Source: Sphingobacterium wenxiniae (GTDB taxonomy: Bacteria; Bacteroidota; Bacteroidia; Sphingobacteriales; Sphingobacteriaceae). Taken from it: a DNA stretch of 64,000 bases. The position numbers and the translations under genes are program-made. The stretch lies in the NCBI RefSeq assembly GCF_900116225.1, contig NZ_FOZZ01000002.1:62001-126000 (forward strand), written 5' to 3'. Numbering within the stretch: the first letter of the stretch is position 1; every line of letters begins with the position of its first letter. Under the pieces are notes generated by a model, which saw nothing but the letters and a program-made list of their open reading frames with translations, had not been told where the DNA came from and did no database searches. Of the stretch, positions 8,250 through 17,756 are shown piece after piece.

Positions 8250-8810
8250 ATGGCACAACCTTATGTTGGCGAAATAAGAATATTTGCAGGCAACTTTGCC
8301 CCAGAAGGCTGGATGTTCTGCGAAGGACAGTTATTGCCTATTGCTGAGTACGAGACTTTATTCAATTTAATCGGCACCACATACGGTGGCGATGGGCAGT
8401 CCAGCTTTGCCCTGCCGGATTTACGCGGACGCATACCCATGCATATGGGTAATGGGTTTCAACTTGCCGAAACAGGCGGAGTGGAGCAGGTGACTCTCAG
8501 TGTGAATCAAATCCCAGCACACAGCCACCTCGGTTCGAGTGTAGCGCATGAAAATGTAACTGCCAAGCTCTCTGCAGGTGCCCAGGGTTCGCAATCCGGC
8601 TCTTCAGCAGCTCCTGCAACAGGCTATCCGGCGATAGTGCCCGGCTTTAAACAATATGGTGATGTGAAATCTGCCGATAGATCAGCAAAGCTATTTGAAG
8701 ATACCTATACACAGTCTAGAGGAGGTAGCCAACCGCATACCAACTTTCAGCCTTATCTATGTGTGAATTTCATTATTTCGCTGTATGGTATTTTTCCATC
8801 ACCTACGTAA
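8250..8810 (+). CDS. Tail-collar domain protein 3
   Basis: 186 residues, third paralog, 12 bases after the second. It has the Tail_Collar core at residues 4-66 (CEGQLLPIAEYETLF, TYGGDGQSSFALPDLRGR), an HSH motif (IPAHSHLG) near 92, a Gly/Ser/Ala-rich middle (about 108-128) and the end NFQPYLCVNFIISLYGIFPS. There is no signal peptide. Compared with copies 1 and 2 the C-terminal Cys/aromatic pattern has shifted (LCVNF instead of LNFC), which hints at specialisation. It is co-transcribed with its neighbours. Confidence 0.85.
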   Translation: MAQPYVGEIRIFAGNFAPEGWMFCEGQLLPIAEYETLFNLIGTTYGGDGQSSFALPDLRGRIPMHMGNGFQLAETGGVEQVTLSVNQIPAHSHLGSSVAHENVTAKLSAGAQGSQSGSSAAPATGYPAIVPGFKQYGDVKSADRSAKLFEDTYTQSRGGSQPHTNFQPYLCVNFIISLYGIFPSPT

Positions 8811-9055
8811 GAATCAAGTCAGGAAGAAATAACGTATACTCTTTGCTGTTGCACGGGCAATGTCATTAAGATGCGTTATGCTGTCATCGACTTCGGAAGG
8901 ATCTATTTGAACGCTGTTTTTTTTAGATGCTTCCTATCGTCAGCATGACAATTAAAACGGCAGGTATTTTTAACCCTATCAAAAAAGACATAAGCTATAG
9001 GCCTGCGTCAACAAAAAAAACAACAATAACAACACCGATACACCATATATATAAA
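8811..9055. other. Intergenic region between collar gene 3 and the PBP-like gene
   Basis: 245 bases. The frame of the next gene is open from 8927 but reads low-complexity Lys/Thr codons, so it is treated as non-coding. No convincing hairpin followed by a T run is seen, so read-through from the collar genes is possible. Confidence 0.4.
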
Positions 9056-10201
9056 ATGACGATAGCCGTACTGTTACCCAGCTCTACTACCCACAAGCAA
9101 TTGGGGTACGATTTCTACCTGTCCCTGCAGTATGCCTTGGAACAAGAGCATAAGGATATAGAATGGATGAGTTCATCCATTGGGTTTGGAACAGACGAAG
9201 TAGATATGCTTGCCAAAGCGGAAGATATGTTGCTCAACAGAGGAGCGGACTTACTCATAGCCTTTGCGGATTACCCAAAGTTAAGTGTTGTTTTTCCGCT
9301 TTTAGAAGCGGTCAACAAGCAACTGCTGCTGGTCAATATGGGCGCAAAGCTGCCGGTTGATTGGCGGCCGCACCCACAGGTATTTCATCTGAATCTGCAA
9401 GAAAGCCTGCTGGCGCATATAGCCGGCAAGACGCTATATCAGGAAGGTAACCCCGAATTCGTGCTGGCGACAAATTATTACGAGGGCGGTTATGCACCCT
9501 GCCAGCTTGCCGTTGATGCTTATATGCAACAGGGCGGTACGGTTGGATATAATTTTATCCCCCATACGAAAGGAGAAACTTTCTCCATCGAACCGCTTAC
9601 AACCTATCTTGCTGAATCTGAAACAAAGCCTGCCATATATGCTAATTATTCCCATCCGCTAACCACAGTTTTTTGGGAGCAATGGCAAAAATCAGCCGCT
9701 GCACAGGAAAATATACTTTGGTGCAGTTCCATCCTGTTGATGGAAATATTAGCCACCGATCCCGATACCCTGCTTAACAGCAAACATATAACAGGTCTTG
9801 TTGCATGGCACCATGCTTTGGATAATGTAGAAAACACAACGTTTGTGCAACAGTTCCAACAGAAACTTAATCGACCTGGCAACCATTTTGGAGCCTTAGG
9901 CTGGGATGCGGGACTACTGATAACACATGCGTTGCAAGCTTATCAAGCCCGACAGCCCTTTGAACTTGTGGCTGCTTTGACCAATTCTGCAAGTCCCATT
10001 AAACTGAGTAGAGGTGAAGCTGTGGTAGACAAAGATTTTCAGATGCTTATAGCGCCTGCCTATCGCTTGTCGGTAGTCGACAGGCAACTGCATTATCATG
10101 TTCTTGATGCCGCCGAATTGCTTGCAGCATGGCAGGAACTCAAACAACAACATCCACAACCCAATCAAAACGGTTGGTTTAATACCTATTTATGTTCCTA
10201 A
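9056..10201 (+). CDS. Signal-less type 1 periplasmic-binding-protein-like protein
   Basis: 381 residues from the ATG at 9056 (MTIAVLLPSSTTHKQLG), chosen because the homologous fold starts with this beta strand. The upstream in-frame codons from 8927 do not resemble a signal peptide. The sequence follows the two-lobed Leu/Ile/Val-binding-protein fold: an N-lobe with DLLIAFADYPKLSVVFPLLEAV and a second lobe with FVLATNYYEGGYAPCQLAVDAY. Such proteins normally feed ABC importers, but no permease or ATPase is adjacent and no export signal is present. It may therefore be a cytoplasmic ligand sensor or a repurposed binding domain. It lies 14 bases before the giant T9SS gene, consistent with one operon. 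Confidence 0.7.
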   Translation: MTIAVLLPSSTTHKQLGYDFYLSLQYALEQEHKDIEWMSSSIGFGTDEVDMLAKAEDMLLNRGADLLIAFADYPKLSVVFPLLEAVNKQLLLVNMGAKLPVDWRPHPQVFHLNLQESLLAHIAGKTLYQEGNPEFVLATNYYEGGYAPCQLAVDAYMQQGGTVGYNFIPHTKGETFSIEPLTTYLAESETKPAIYANYSHPLTTVFWEQWQKSAAAQENILWCSSILLMEILATDPDTLLNSKHITGLVAWHHALDNVENTTFVQQFQQKLNRPGNHFGALGWDAGLLITHALQAYQARQPFELVAALTNSASPIKLSRGEAVVDKDFQMLIAPAYRLSVVDRQLHYHVLDAAELLAAWQELKQQHPQPNQNGWFNTYLCS

Positions 10202-10215
10202 AGAACGACTAGACT

Positions 10216-13200
10216 ATGAAAAAGATACGCTACATCCTCATCAGCTTACACCTTGTCCTCCTCCTGCTTGGAGGGATAAGTTCGCTGCATGCACAATGTG
10301 TTGATAATACCGGACTAATTGCTTTTACGGGCTATCAGATAGCTGATGCCGGTAATCCGCAAGGACAGAGCGACAGGTTTTCTTTTGTCACGCTTGACTC
10401 CATACCGCCTAACACACCTATACGGTTTACGGATAGGGGGTTTACCGGGGGCAGCTCATTTCAGGACTTTGGCAATGCGCTCACTGATGGTGATTTTTCA
10501 TGGTCAGATGCATCGGGCATTAGCCCTGGCACGCATATCGTTGTCACCTTGGGTTCTGGTACGGCGACATCCACTATAGGCAGTATAACAGGTTATTTGG
10601 GTAATTTTAATTTAGGGCTTTCGGGCGATCAAATCTTTGCCTATACAGCAAGCCCTTCTTTCAAGATACATGCTGCCATGCTGATCAACAAGTCTGCCTG
10701 GGATACCGAAATGCTTGAATTGGGCAACCCGATAGTAACTTCCTCGAAATCGCTGAACCCCGCTATAGCGCCAGTCAGACAATCCATTACTGTATATAAT
10801 TCGACAGATGATGCCTTCCAGGCTAAGCTGAACCCGATAACATTGACCGGAAGCAGGACAGCATTACGCAATCAACTGTTCGCCGGAATATTTAATATCG
10901 CTAACAGCTTGAATACCGATGCCGTTAATTTATCCGTTTCACCTTTAACATGGAATGCCAGCGTACCAACTTATACGCCCATATCGCTTAACAATAAAAT
11001 ATTGTCAAGTACGGTTACAGATGCCTGTTATATCCAATGGCAAAGCAGTATCGATGGGATAAACTTTAGTAATATCAACGATGGGACAGCATTTAGTGGT
11101 ACGAAGACTGCAAGTCTCACGATCAATACCCCGCTTGTGGCAGACACTTGGTTTCGTATGCACTTGACTGGAGCAGCTTATACCGTTACCGATGCTATAA
11201 AACTTACTTTACCCGCCGTCACGGCTCATCCCCTAAATAGATCGATATGTGTGGGCGAAAATACCTCCTTTTCAGTTACGGCCACAGGCACTGACTTACA
11301 ATATCAATGGCAGGAAGACCGAGGTAGCGGATTTACCGATCTTTCAGATGGTGGGGTATATAGCGGCGTAACAACATCCACGTTGAATATCAGTGGTGCA
11401 ACAGCCGGAATGGATGGTTATCAATACCGTGTTCGAGTATACAGCAGCATCGCCAACCCGGTAACTTCCAATTCTGCAACGCTTTCTGTCAGCAATATAC
11501 AGGCCACTATATCCAAAACAGACGTAGGGTGCTTTGGCGAAGCTTCGGGATCCGCTACGGTAAGCAACGTAATGGGGGGGATAGGATCTTATACCTACAG
11601 TTGGGTACGTCAGGGGACAACCGATATCATATCTGACACAGAGACGGCTTCCGGTCTGACTGAAGGGACATATACCGTTACCATCAGAGATGCTATAGGA
11701 TGTGTCAAAACGCTGGATGTTATTATTATGCAGCCATCTGCACTGACAGCCTCGACCACCCAGACCAATGTTTCCTGCTTCAACGGGTCAAACGGTACCG
11801 CTACGGTCTCTGTAAGCGGTGGCACAGGCCCTTATACCTATAGTTGGTTGCCATCGGGCGGTACAAGTCAAACGGCGACCGGTCTATCGGCAGGCACCTA
11901 CACCGTCACCGTGACGGATGCAAATTCCTGCCAGATTACACGGTCTTTCACGATCACCCACCCGCCTGCATTGATGGCATCCGATGGAGGGAAAACCAAT
12001 GTCTCCTGCAATGGTGGTAGCAACGGTACGGCTACCGTAAACGTCGTTGGCGGTACAGGTGCATACACATACACCTATAGCTGGGCTCCATTTGGCGGTA
12101 CAAGTCAAACGGCGACAGGCTTGTCCGCAGGATTATATACTGTTACCGTGACGGATGCAAATGGCTGCCAGACTACACAGAATTTCGAGATTTCGGAGCC
12201 GACTTCAGCAGTTGTCATAACGACAAGCGACATTATGCATGTAAGCACAGTTGGTGGATCCGATGGTTCAGCTACCGTGGACGTTATGGGCGGAACAGCA
12301 CCTTATACCTACAGCTGGTCGCCTACAGGCGGCACAGGTGCTACAGCCACAGGCCTGTCGGCAGGTGTCTATACCGTAACTGTGACGGATGCGAATACCT
12401 GTACGTACTCGCATAATGTAACGATTGAGCAACAGGCAGTCAATCAAGCGCCGGTCATCAGCAATCTGAATGGCGATGCCGTTACCTTTACCGAGGATGG
12501 TCCGGCTGTACTGCTTGATGTATTTGGAAATGCTACGGTCAGCGATCCGGATAGCCCCGATTTCAATGAAGGTAACCTTACGGTCTCCATCGTAACGAAT
12601 GGCGTTGCGGCAGAAGATAGGTTGGGCATACGGCACGAAGGGTCTGGCCCCGGCCTGATCGATGTGGCAGGCGGTGACGTATATTACGGCGGAACACCTA
12701 TAGGTTCACTTACCGGAGGTATTGCTGGGCAAGACCTTGTCGTAACGTTCCTTCCGAATTCGACTCCTGCAGCTGCGCAGGCATTGATCCGAAACCTGAC
12801 CTATAGCAATGTAAATACAGGAAATCCTTCATCCGCCCCACGCACGGTCTATATTACTTTGTCAGATGGCGATGGTGGGACAAGTGCCGTTCAGGCCGTT
12901 ACGGTAAGTATTAAGACGGTCAATGATGCGCCAACAATCTCGGTACCGGTACAGATTAATGTAACAGAAGACGTACCTGTTGCATTGACAGGGATTACTT
13001 TTTATGATGTTGATAATACCGATGTAACCGTGACCTTTAGGACCACCATCGCAGGGGCAGGTAGCGGTACGCTGACGGCAACGTCTACAGCGGATGTGAC
13101 GGTCAGCGGTTCGGGTACGAACGAATTAACTATGGCAGGACCATGGGCAAGCATCAATAACCTGATAGCTGCTAATGGATTGGTATTCCTGACCGATCAG

Positions 13201-16200
13201 GACAACGTGAATACTGTCTTTCTAAATATTCAGGTAAGCGATGGAGCATTGGCTGATAGTACTGCTACTTCGCTAATTGTCGCTGCGGTCAACGATGCAC
13301 CACAGATTAGTGTTCCTCTCTTGCAGACTGTCCTTCAGGATGCAACGCTGACATTCAATGCCGCCAATGGTAACCCTATTTCCATCAGTGATGTTGATGC
13401 CGGAACCAACCCTATAAAACTTAACCTGACTACAACCAGAGGTCTATTGAGCTTAGGAAGTACAAATGGCTTGTCTTTCGATATAGGAAATGGAACAGCG
13501 GATAATACGATGGAATTTACAGGAACGCTCGCCGATATCAATGCTGCACTAAATGGATTAGCATTTGAACCTACGGGCGGCTATTACGGACCGGCGGCTA
13601 TTAATATTACGGCAGACGATCAAGGAGCGACCGGCGCGGGAGGACCAAAATCTGTTACGCGAGAAATCCCTATAACGGTCGAACCATTGAATCCGAAAGT
13701 AACTTCCGTTAGCGCATCAACGGCTGATGGCTTGTACAAAGCAGACGATGTGATTACGCTTACCGTTACCTTTAACCAGAACGTCGTTGTCAATACGAAC
13801 GGTGGTGATACTCCAACCCTGCTGTTGGAAACCGGAATCATTGATCGCTCTGCGATCTATATGGGTGGTTCGGGAAGTAATACCCTGACCTTTATATACA
13901 CCGTGCAGCCAGGCGATGTGTCCGCGGATCTGGATTACGTAAGCATATCGGCTCTTTCGCTCAATGGGGCAACAATCCTAAGTAGCTACAATGGCGCAAA
14001 TGCCGTGCTTACATTACCAACCGTTGGCGGTGCAAGCTCTATTGCCGGGCAGAAAAATATTGTTATCGATGGCATAGTGCCTGTGGTTAATGCTGTTGCT
14101 GTGCCTGCCAATGCTTATTACGGTTCGGGAGATCAGTTGTACTTTACTGTCGAATTCAGTGAAGCGGTAGCGGTTAATACAACGGGAGGTTCACCTGCCT
14201 TATCGCTTACTATCGGTTCGCAGACCGTATCAGCACAATATTTAACAGAAAGTTCGACCACGACCGACTTGCTATTCCGCTACAGCGTAGCTGCGGGTAT
14301 GCAAGACCACGACGGCATCGAAATCGGTACATTGAGCTTGAATGGAGCGACTATCCGTGATGCAGCAGGCAATGATGCCGTGTTGACATTGAACAATGTA
14401 GGCGCTACGACACATGTCAAAGTAGATGCTAAATCTCCGGTCGTGACGATGACGATCAACGGCGGCGCTACGCATACCAACGACCGCAATGTTACGCTTA
14501 CGCTGACGACTGCGGACACCGATGTCGCAACGATGTCGTTCATGAATAGTCCTATTTTCTTTCCGGGATCGGGGGCATCACAACCGGAACCATTTGCGCC
14601 AACAAAAGCATGGCAACTGACCGCTGGAGATGGCATGAAATTCGTCAGTGGAATTGTGATAGATGGGGCAGGTAATTTGACTTCGGTGCTAGCTGTGATT
14701 ACGCTCGACCAGACTGCGCCAATCGTGACCGGTGTGGATGAAGGCGAAAGTTATAATACAGACCGCACGATTACATTCAACGAAGGTACGGCGACATTGA
14801 ACGGAGCAACGTTCATCAGTGGTACGACCGTAAGCCAGGACGGTGCATATACACTCATTGTAACCGATGAAGCGGGCAACAGCACCACCCTAAGTTTTGC
14901 CATTGACCAGACAGCTCCTGCTGTACCTGCCGGACTGACCGCTACGCCGGATGCAGGCAATATCAACCTGCAATGGACAGCCAATCAGGAGGCGGATTTA
15001 GCAGCTTACCGTCTGTATAGCGGTACAGCAGCCGATCAGTTGAGTGTATTGGCCGATATTCCGGCAGGCACAACGACCTATACCCATGGGCCGTTGACCA
15101 TGGGTCAGCGCTATTATTATGCGATTACAGCCATCGATGCCTTGGGCAACGAAAGTGCACAGTCCGTTGTGGTGGATGCCTTGCCACAGGATACACAGAC
15201 CATTACATTTGGTACTTTGAATGATATGACCTATGGCGATGCACCATTTGCCCTGACCGCAACGACAACTTCCGGTCTGACAGTGGCATACAGCAGCAGC
15301 GATAACAGCATAGCCTCTATCGCCGGAGATGTGTTGACTATCCATCAGGCAGGCGATGTCGTGATAACCGCAAGCCAGAACGGTAACAATGCATTCCTTG
15401 CTGCAACGCCCGTGACACAGGCATTGCATATCAATAAAGCTGATTTCGCAGGAATCACATTTGATGATAAAACGGTAACATACGATGGTTCGGCTCATTC
15501 GATTTTTGTGTCAAATGCTCCAACTGATGCAACTGTTATTTATACGAATAACAACCAAATCAATGCTGGAACGTACACCGTAATGGCAACGGTTTCGCAA
15601 GCGAACTACAATGATTTGCCATTAACAGCGGAATTAACCATCGAAAAAGCTGATTTCGCAGGAATTACATTTAACGATGCCACGGTAACCTATGACGGTT
15701 CGGCTCATTCAATAGCTGTAGCAAATACTCCAACAGGTGCAACGATAACCTATGTTGGAAATGCTCAAATCAATGCCGGAACGTATACGGTAAGGGCCAC
15801 GGTTTCACAAGCGAACTACAATGATTTGGTGCTGACAGCTGAATTGGAGATTACTAAAGCAATGTTGACGGATATTGCCTTGAGAAATAACAGTTTCGTG
15901 TACGATGGCAATGCGAAATCCTTGGAGATTTCTGGCATATTGCCGACAGGTGTTCAGGTTATTTATACTGGTAATAATCAAGTGAATGCAGGTATGTACA
16001 CCGTTGTGGCAGAGATTGCCGACACACAGAACCATACCGGTTTACGTCTGGAAGCACAGCTTCAGATCGATAAAGCTCCTCAGACGATTACTTTTACTTC
16101 ACCGGGAATGCTTGGACGTGATGCAGGAACAGTAGCACTGGATGTGCGTAGTGACAGCGGTCTACCTGTTAGTTTATCTGTTGATGATGATATGGTCGGG

Positions 16201-16617
16201 AGAATTGAAGGTCTGAACCTGGAAATCCTTCGTCTGGGTACGGTGACTGTTACTGCAATTCAGCCAGGTAACGGGAACTATGAAGCCGCTGAACCGGTGA
16301 GCTTCAGCGTGCGCGTAGCGAACGATGCTACTGCAGCAGTGCCTATCCGTGTTCATCAAGCCGTATCACCGAACGGAGACGGTATTAACGATTTCCTGAT
16401 GATGGAAGGGATTCTAGACTATCCGGAAAATAAGGTAACGATTTTTGATAAATCTGGAAAAGTGATCGACGTAATCGAAAGCTACAACAACAGGGATCGG
16501 GTGTTCACGGGACAGTTTGTGAATGATGGAACCTATTATTACTACATTGATGTTAAAGATGGTGGTGTTTGGAAACGAGAGAAAGGGTTCTTTGTCGTGA
16601 AGAGGTCTGTGAATTAG
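10216..16617 (+). CDS. Giant multidomain T9SS cargo protein with SprB repeats and type B sorting domain
   Basis: 2133 residues. Signal peptide 1-27 (ends SLHAQ). An LTD-like N-terminal domain (30-230) and Ig-like segments (about 260-425) come first. Four SprB-type repeats (about 430-740) follow, each with TNVSCxGxSNGTATVxVxGGTxPYTYSW and GLSAGxYTVTVTDA patterns. Three cadherin/Calx-like blocks (about 745-1160), bacterial Ig-like blocks (1160-1570) and an FN3 domain (about 1573-1655) come next. MBG-type repeats (about 1742-1955) include two copies of exactly 70 residues. The last 90 residues match the gliding-motility-type C-terminal domain (AVSPNGDGINDF... GTYYYYIDV). SprB-like proteins are secreted by T9SS to the cell surface for adhesion or gliding. 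The PorP/SprF gene downstream fits as its secretion partner. The gene is markedly GC-richer than its flanks (36 of 60 bases in the line at 13021). Confidence 0.88.
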   Translation: MKKIRYILISLHLVLLLLGGISSLHAQCVDNTGLIAFTGYQIADAGNPQGQSDRFSFVTLDSIPPNTPIRFTDRGFTGGSSFQDFGNALTDGDFSWSDASGISPGTHIVVTLGSGTATSTIGSITGYLGNFNLGLSGDQIFAYTASPSFKIHAAMLINKSAWDTEMLELGNPIVTSSKSLNPAIAPVRQSITVYNSTDDAFQAKLNPITLTGSRTALRNQLFAGIFNIANSLNTDAVNLSVSPLTWNASVPTYTPISLNNKILSSTVTDACYIQWQSSIDGINFSNINDGTAFSGTKTASLTINTPLVADTWFRMHLTGAAYTVTDAIKLTLPAVTAHPLNRSICVGENTSFSVTATGTDLQYQWQEDRGSGFTDLSDGGVYSGVTTSTLNISGATAGMDGYQYRVRVYSSIANPVTSNSATLSVSNIQATISKTDVGCFGEASGSATVSNVMGGIGSYTYSWVRQGTTDIISDTETASGLTEGTYTVTIRDAIGCVKTLDVIIMQPSALTASTTQTNVSCFNGSNGTATVSVSGGTGPYTYSWLPSGGTSQTATGLSAGTYTVTVTDANSCQITRSFTITHPPALMASDGGKTNVSCNGGSNGTATVNVVGGTGAYTYTYSWAPFGGTSQTATGLSAGLYTVTVTDANGCQTTQNFEISEPTSAVVITTSDIMHVSTVGGSDGSATVDVMGGTAPYTYSWSPTGGTGATATGLSAGVYTVTVTDANTCTYSHNVTIEQQAVNQAPVISNLNGDAVTFTEDGPAVLLDVFGNATVSDPDSPDFNEGNLTVSIVTNGVAAEDRLGIRHEGSGPGLIDVAGGDVYYGGTPIGSLTGGIAGQDLVVTFLPNSTPAAAQALIRNLTYSNVNTGNPSSAPRTVYITLSDGDGGTSAVQAVTVSIKTVNDAPTISVPVQINVTEDVPVALTGITFYDVDNTDVTVTFRTTIAGAGSGTLTATSTADVTVSGSGTNELTMAGPWASINNLIAANGLVFLTDQDNVNTVFLNIQVSDGALADSTATSLIVAAVNDAPQISVPLLQTVLQDATLTFNAANGNPISISDVDAGTNPIKLNLTTTRGLLSLGSTNGLSFDIGNGTADNTMEFTGTLADINAALNGLAFEPTGGYYGPAAINITADDQGATGAGGPKSVTREIPITVEPLNPKVTSVSASTADGLYKADDVITLTVTFNQNVVVNTNGGDTPTLLLETGIIDRSAIYMGGSGSNTLTFIYTVQPGDVSADLDYVSISALSLNGATILSSYNGANAVLTLPTVGGASSIAGQKNIVIDGIVPVVNAVAVPANAYYGSGDQLYFTVEFSEAVAVNTTGGSPALSLTIGSQTVSAQYLTESSTTTDLLFRYSVAAGMQDHDGIEIGTLSLNGATIRDAAGNDAVLTLNNVGATTHVKVDAKSPVVTMTINGGATHTNDRNVTLTLTTADTDVATMSFMNSPIFFPGSGASQPEPFAPTKAWQLTAGDGMKFVSGIVIDGAGNLTSVLAVITLDQTAPIVTGVDEGESYNTDRTITFNEGTATLNGATFISGTTVSQDGAYTLIVTDEAGNSTTLSFAIDQTAPAVPAGLTATPDAGNINLQWTANQEADLAAYRLYSGTAADQLSVLADIPAGTTTYTHGPLTMGQRYYYAITAIDALGNESAQSVVVDALPQDTQTITFGTLNDMTYGDAPFALTATTTSGLTVAYSSSDNSIASIAGDVLTIHQAGDVVITASQNGNNAFLAATPVTQALHINKADFAGITFDDKTVTYDGSAHSIFVSNAPTDATVIYTNNNQINAGTYTVMATVSQANYNDLPLTAELTIEKADFAGITFNDATVTYDGSAHSIAVANTPTGATITYVGNAQINAGTYTVRATVSQANYNDLVLTAELEITKAMLTDIALRNNSFVYDGNAKSLEISGILPTGVQVIYTGNNQVNAGMYTVVAEIADTQNHTGLRLEAQLQIDKAPQTITFTSPGMLGRDAGTVALDVRSDSGLPVSLSVDDDMVGRIEGLNLEILRLGTVTVTAIQPGNGNYEAAEPVSFSVRVANDATAAVPIRVHQAVSPNGDGINDFLMMEGILDYPENKVTIFDKSGKVIDVIESYNNRDRVFTGQFVNDGTYYYYIDVKDGGVWKREKGFFVVKRSVN
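15439..15858 (+). repeat. Tandem 210-bp coding repeat (two MBG domains)
   Basis: Two units of exactly 210 bp (15439-15648 and 15649-15858) encode 70-residue domains starting ADFAGITF. DNA identity is high at the unit starts and at the AHSI and INAGTYTV segments, so the duplication is recent or maintained by recombination. A third, diverged unit follows. Confidence 0.75.
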
Positions 16618-16806
16618 GAGTAGAGTGTTTAATGGGTTAATCGATTAATTGTTTATGTCTAACTGTCAAGGTAACTATACTTGTCCCTCTCTTTTGCCGT
16701 GCCTCGGCTCTGACGAGGGAGGGGGTAGGGGGAGGATGATACGAAAATGAAAAAAGTTAGACTTCCGAAGTTTTTACAACTTCGGAAGTCTTAAAAAAAA
16801 CAGCAT
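16618..16806. terminator. Gap with a strong palindrome between giant gene and PorP gene
   Basis: A perfect 14-bp inverted repeat (16759-16772 / 16778-16791, core AGACTTCCGAAGTT) followed by an A run on the plus strand. It shares its arm sequence with the palindrome at 2381-2413. Upstream lies a G-rich tract (about 16715-16736). The A run rather than a T run means it would terminate minus-strand transcription better than the operon, so it may be a dispersed palindrome rather than the giant gene's terminator. Confidence 0.5.
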
Positions 16807-17694
16807 ATGAAAAAAAGAATAATAAAGCTGATTATAGGGGCATTGGGATTTTTGCCATTCCTTGCGGAGGGGCAGCACGGAGTGAGCTACAACCAGTTTG
16901 GGCAGCTGCGGAATGCCTTTAACAGTTCGCTGAGCACGATGGATCTGGGCGGTAGCTTCAGTACGATAGGGCGCAGCCAGTGGGTTGGGGTAGATGGAGC
17001 TCCGAAGTCGGTCTGGGTCAATGGGAATATCGGTTTTCAGAAGGCATTGCTTACGGTTGGTATCGATGCGAAGCATGCTTCCTTGGGTGTGGTCAAAGAG
17101 AATGAGCTAAGTGCCTTTGTCGCCAAAGCGGTACGTTTATCAGAAGATGAATATCTGAGCCTGTCGATGGGCGGTGGGCTGATCCACTTCCGCGGTAACT
17201 ACAATCACCTTGACCCGAACGACCCAGCCTTCCGCAACAATGTACAGGAATCGAACGGTTTCCTTAGCCTGAGCACTTCGTATTATCGGGAAGGTCGTTA
17301 TTATGCTGGTATTTCGATGCCCCGCTTCTCGCTGAACCGGAACAAGAACCGGGAATACGAGTTCAAAAATATTTACTACATCACAGCTGGTGCTGTCTTT
17401 GCTCTAGATGAGTCTTTCCACCTGCGTCCTTCGTTCATTGTTAGCCATATGGATGATATGACACCGCGCTACGATGTGAGCGTTCTAGCATTTGTTAACC
17501 GCAAATTTGGCTTGGGTATGGGTGTGCAGAATCAAGGTGATCTATCGGCCTTGATGCAGTTGAATTTCGGGAATTTCGGCGTAGGTTACAGCTATCAGTT
17601 CAGTCCGAAAAGTCCTACAATGAACCAACGGCTTTCGACCAATACGCATGAAGTAGGGTTAAGGTATAGAGTAGGCGGGATAAGTATTCTTTAG
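16807..17694 (+). CDS. PorP/SprF family type IX secretion system membrane protein
   Basis: 295 residues with a signal peptide (1-22, ends AEGQ) followed by an outer-membrane beta-barrel of the PorP/SprF type (YNQFGQLRNAFNSS near the N-terminus, alternating barrel strands, a glycine/aromatic-rich end GLRYRVGGISIL). In Flavobacterium johnsoniae the homolog SprF is needed to export or attach SprB, and paralogs often sit directly after giant T9SS type B cargo genes, exactly as here. It probably docks the 2133-residue protein on the surface. It ends the island's operon and is followed by a perfect hairpin terminator. Confidence 0.88.
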   Translation: MKKRIIKLIIGALGFLPFLAEGQHGVSYNQFGQLRNAFNSSLSTMDLGGSFSTIGRSQWVGVDGAPKSVWVNGNIGFQKALLTVGIDAKHASLGVVKENELSAFVAKAVRLSEDEYLSLSMGGGLIHFRGNYNHLDPNDPAFRNNVQESNGFLSLSTSYYREGRYYAGISMPRFSLNRNKNREYEFKNIYYITAGAVFALDESFHLRPSFIVSHMDDMTPRYDVSVLAFVNRKFGLGMGVQNQGDLSALMQLNFGNFGVGYSYQFSPKSPTMNQRLSTNTHEVGLRYRVGGISIL

Positions 17695-17704
17695 TGAATA
17701 AATT

Positions 17705-17740
17705 AAAACCTATAAGGTTTTCAAAAACCTTATAGGTTTT
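17705..17740 (+). terminator. Perfect 17-bp-arm terminator of the collar/adhesin island
   Basis: Arms at 17705-17721 and 17724-17740 are exact reverse complements (core AAAACCTATAAGG) with a 2-nt centre, followed by T-rich sequence. Confidence 0.8.
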
Positions 17741-17756
17741 TAGTTTTTAATTACGA

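Noticed and set aside
7051..8810. Tail-collar genes as part of a prophage
   Set aside because: No capsid, terminase, portal, lysis or integrase genes lie nearby, and the neighbours are a T9SS cargo and PorP/SprF. The collar proteins look domesticated.
11505..12435. Regularly spaced repeats as a possible CRISPR array
   Set aside because: The repeats are in frame, about 228 bp long, and encode SprB domains. There are no short identical repeats with unique spacers and no cas genes.
14998..15498. 166-codon open frame on the minus strand inside the giant gene
   Set aside because: Cys/His-rich composition and full overlap with well-supported MBG/FN3 coding repeats show it to be a shadow of the plus-strand repeats.
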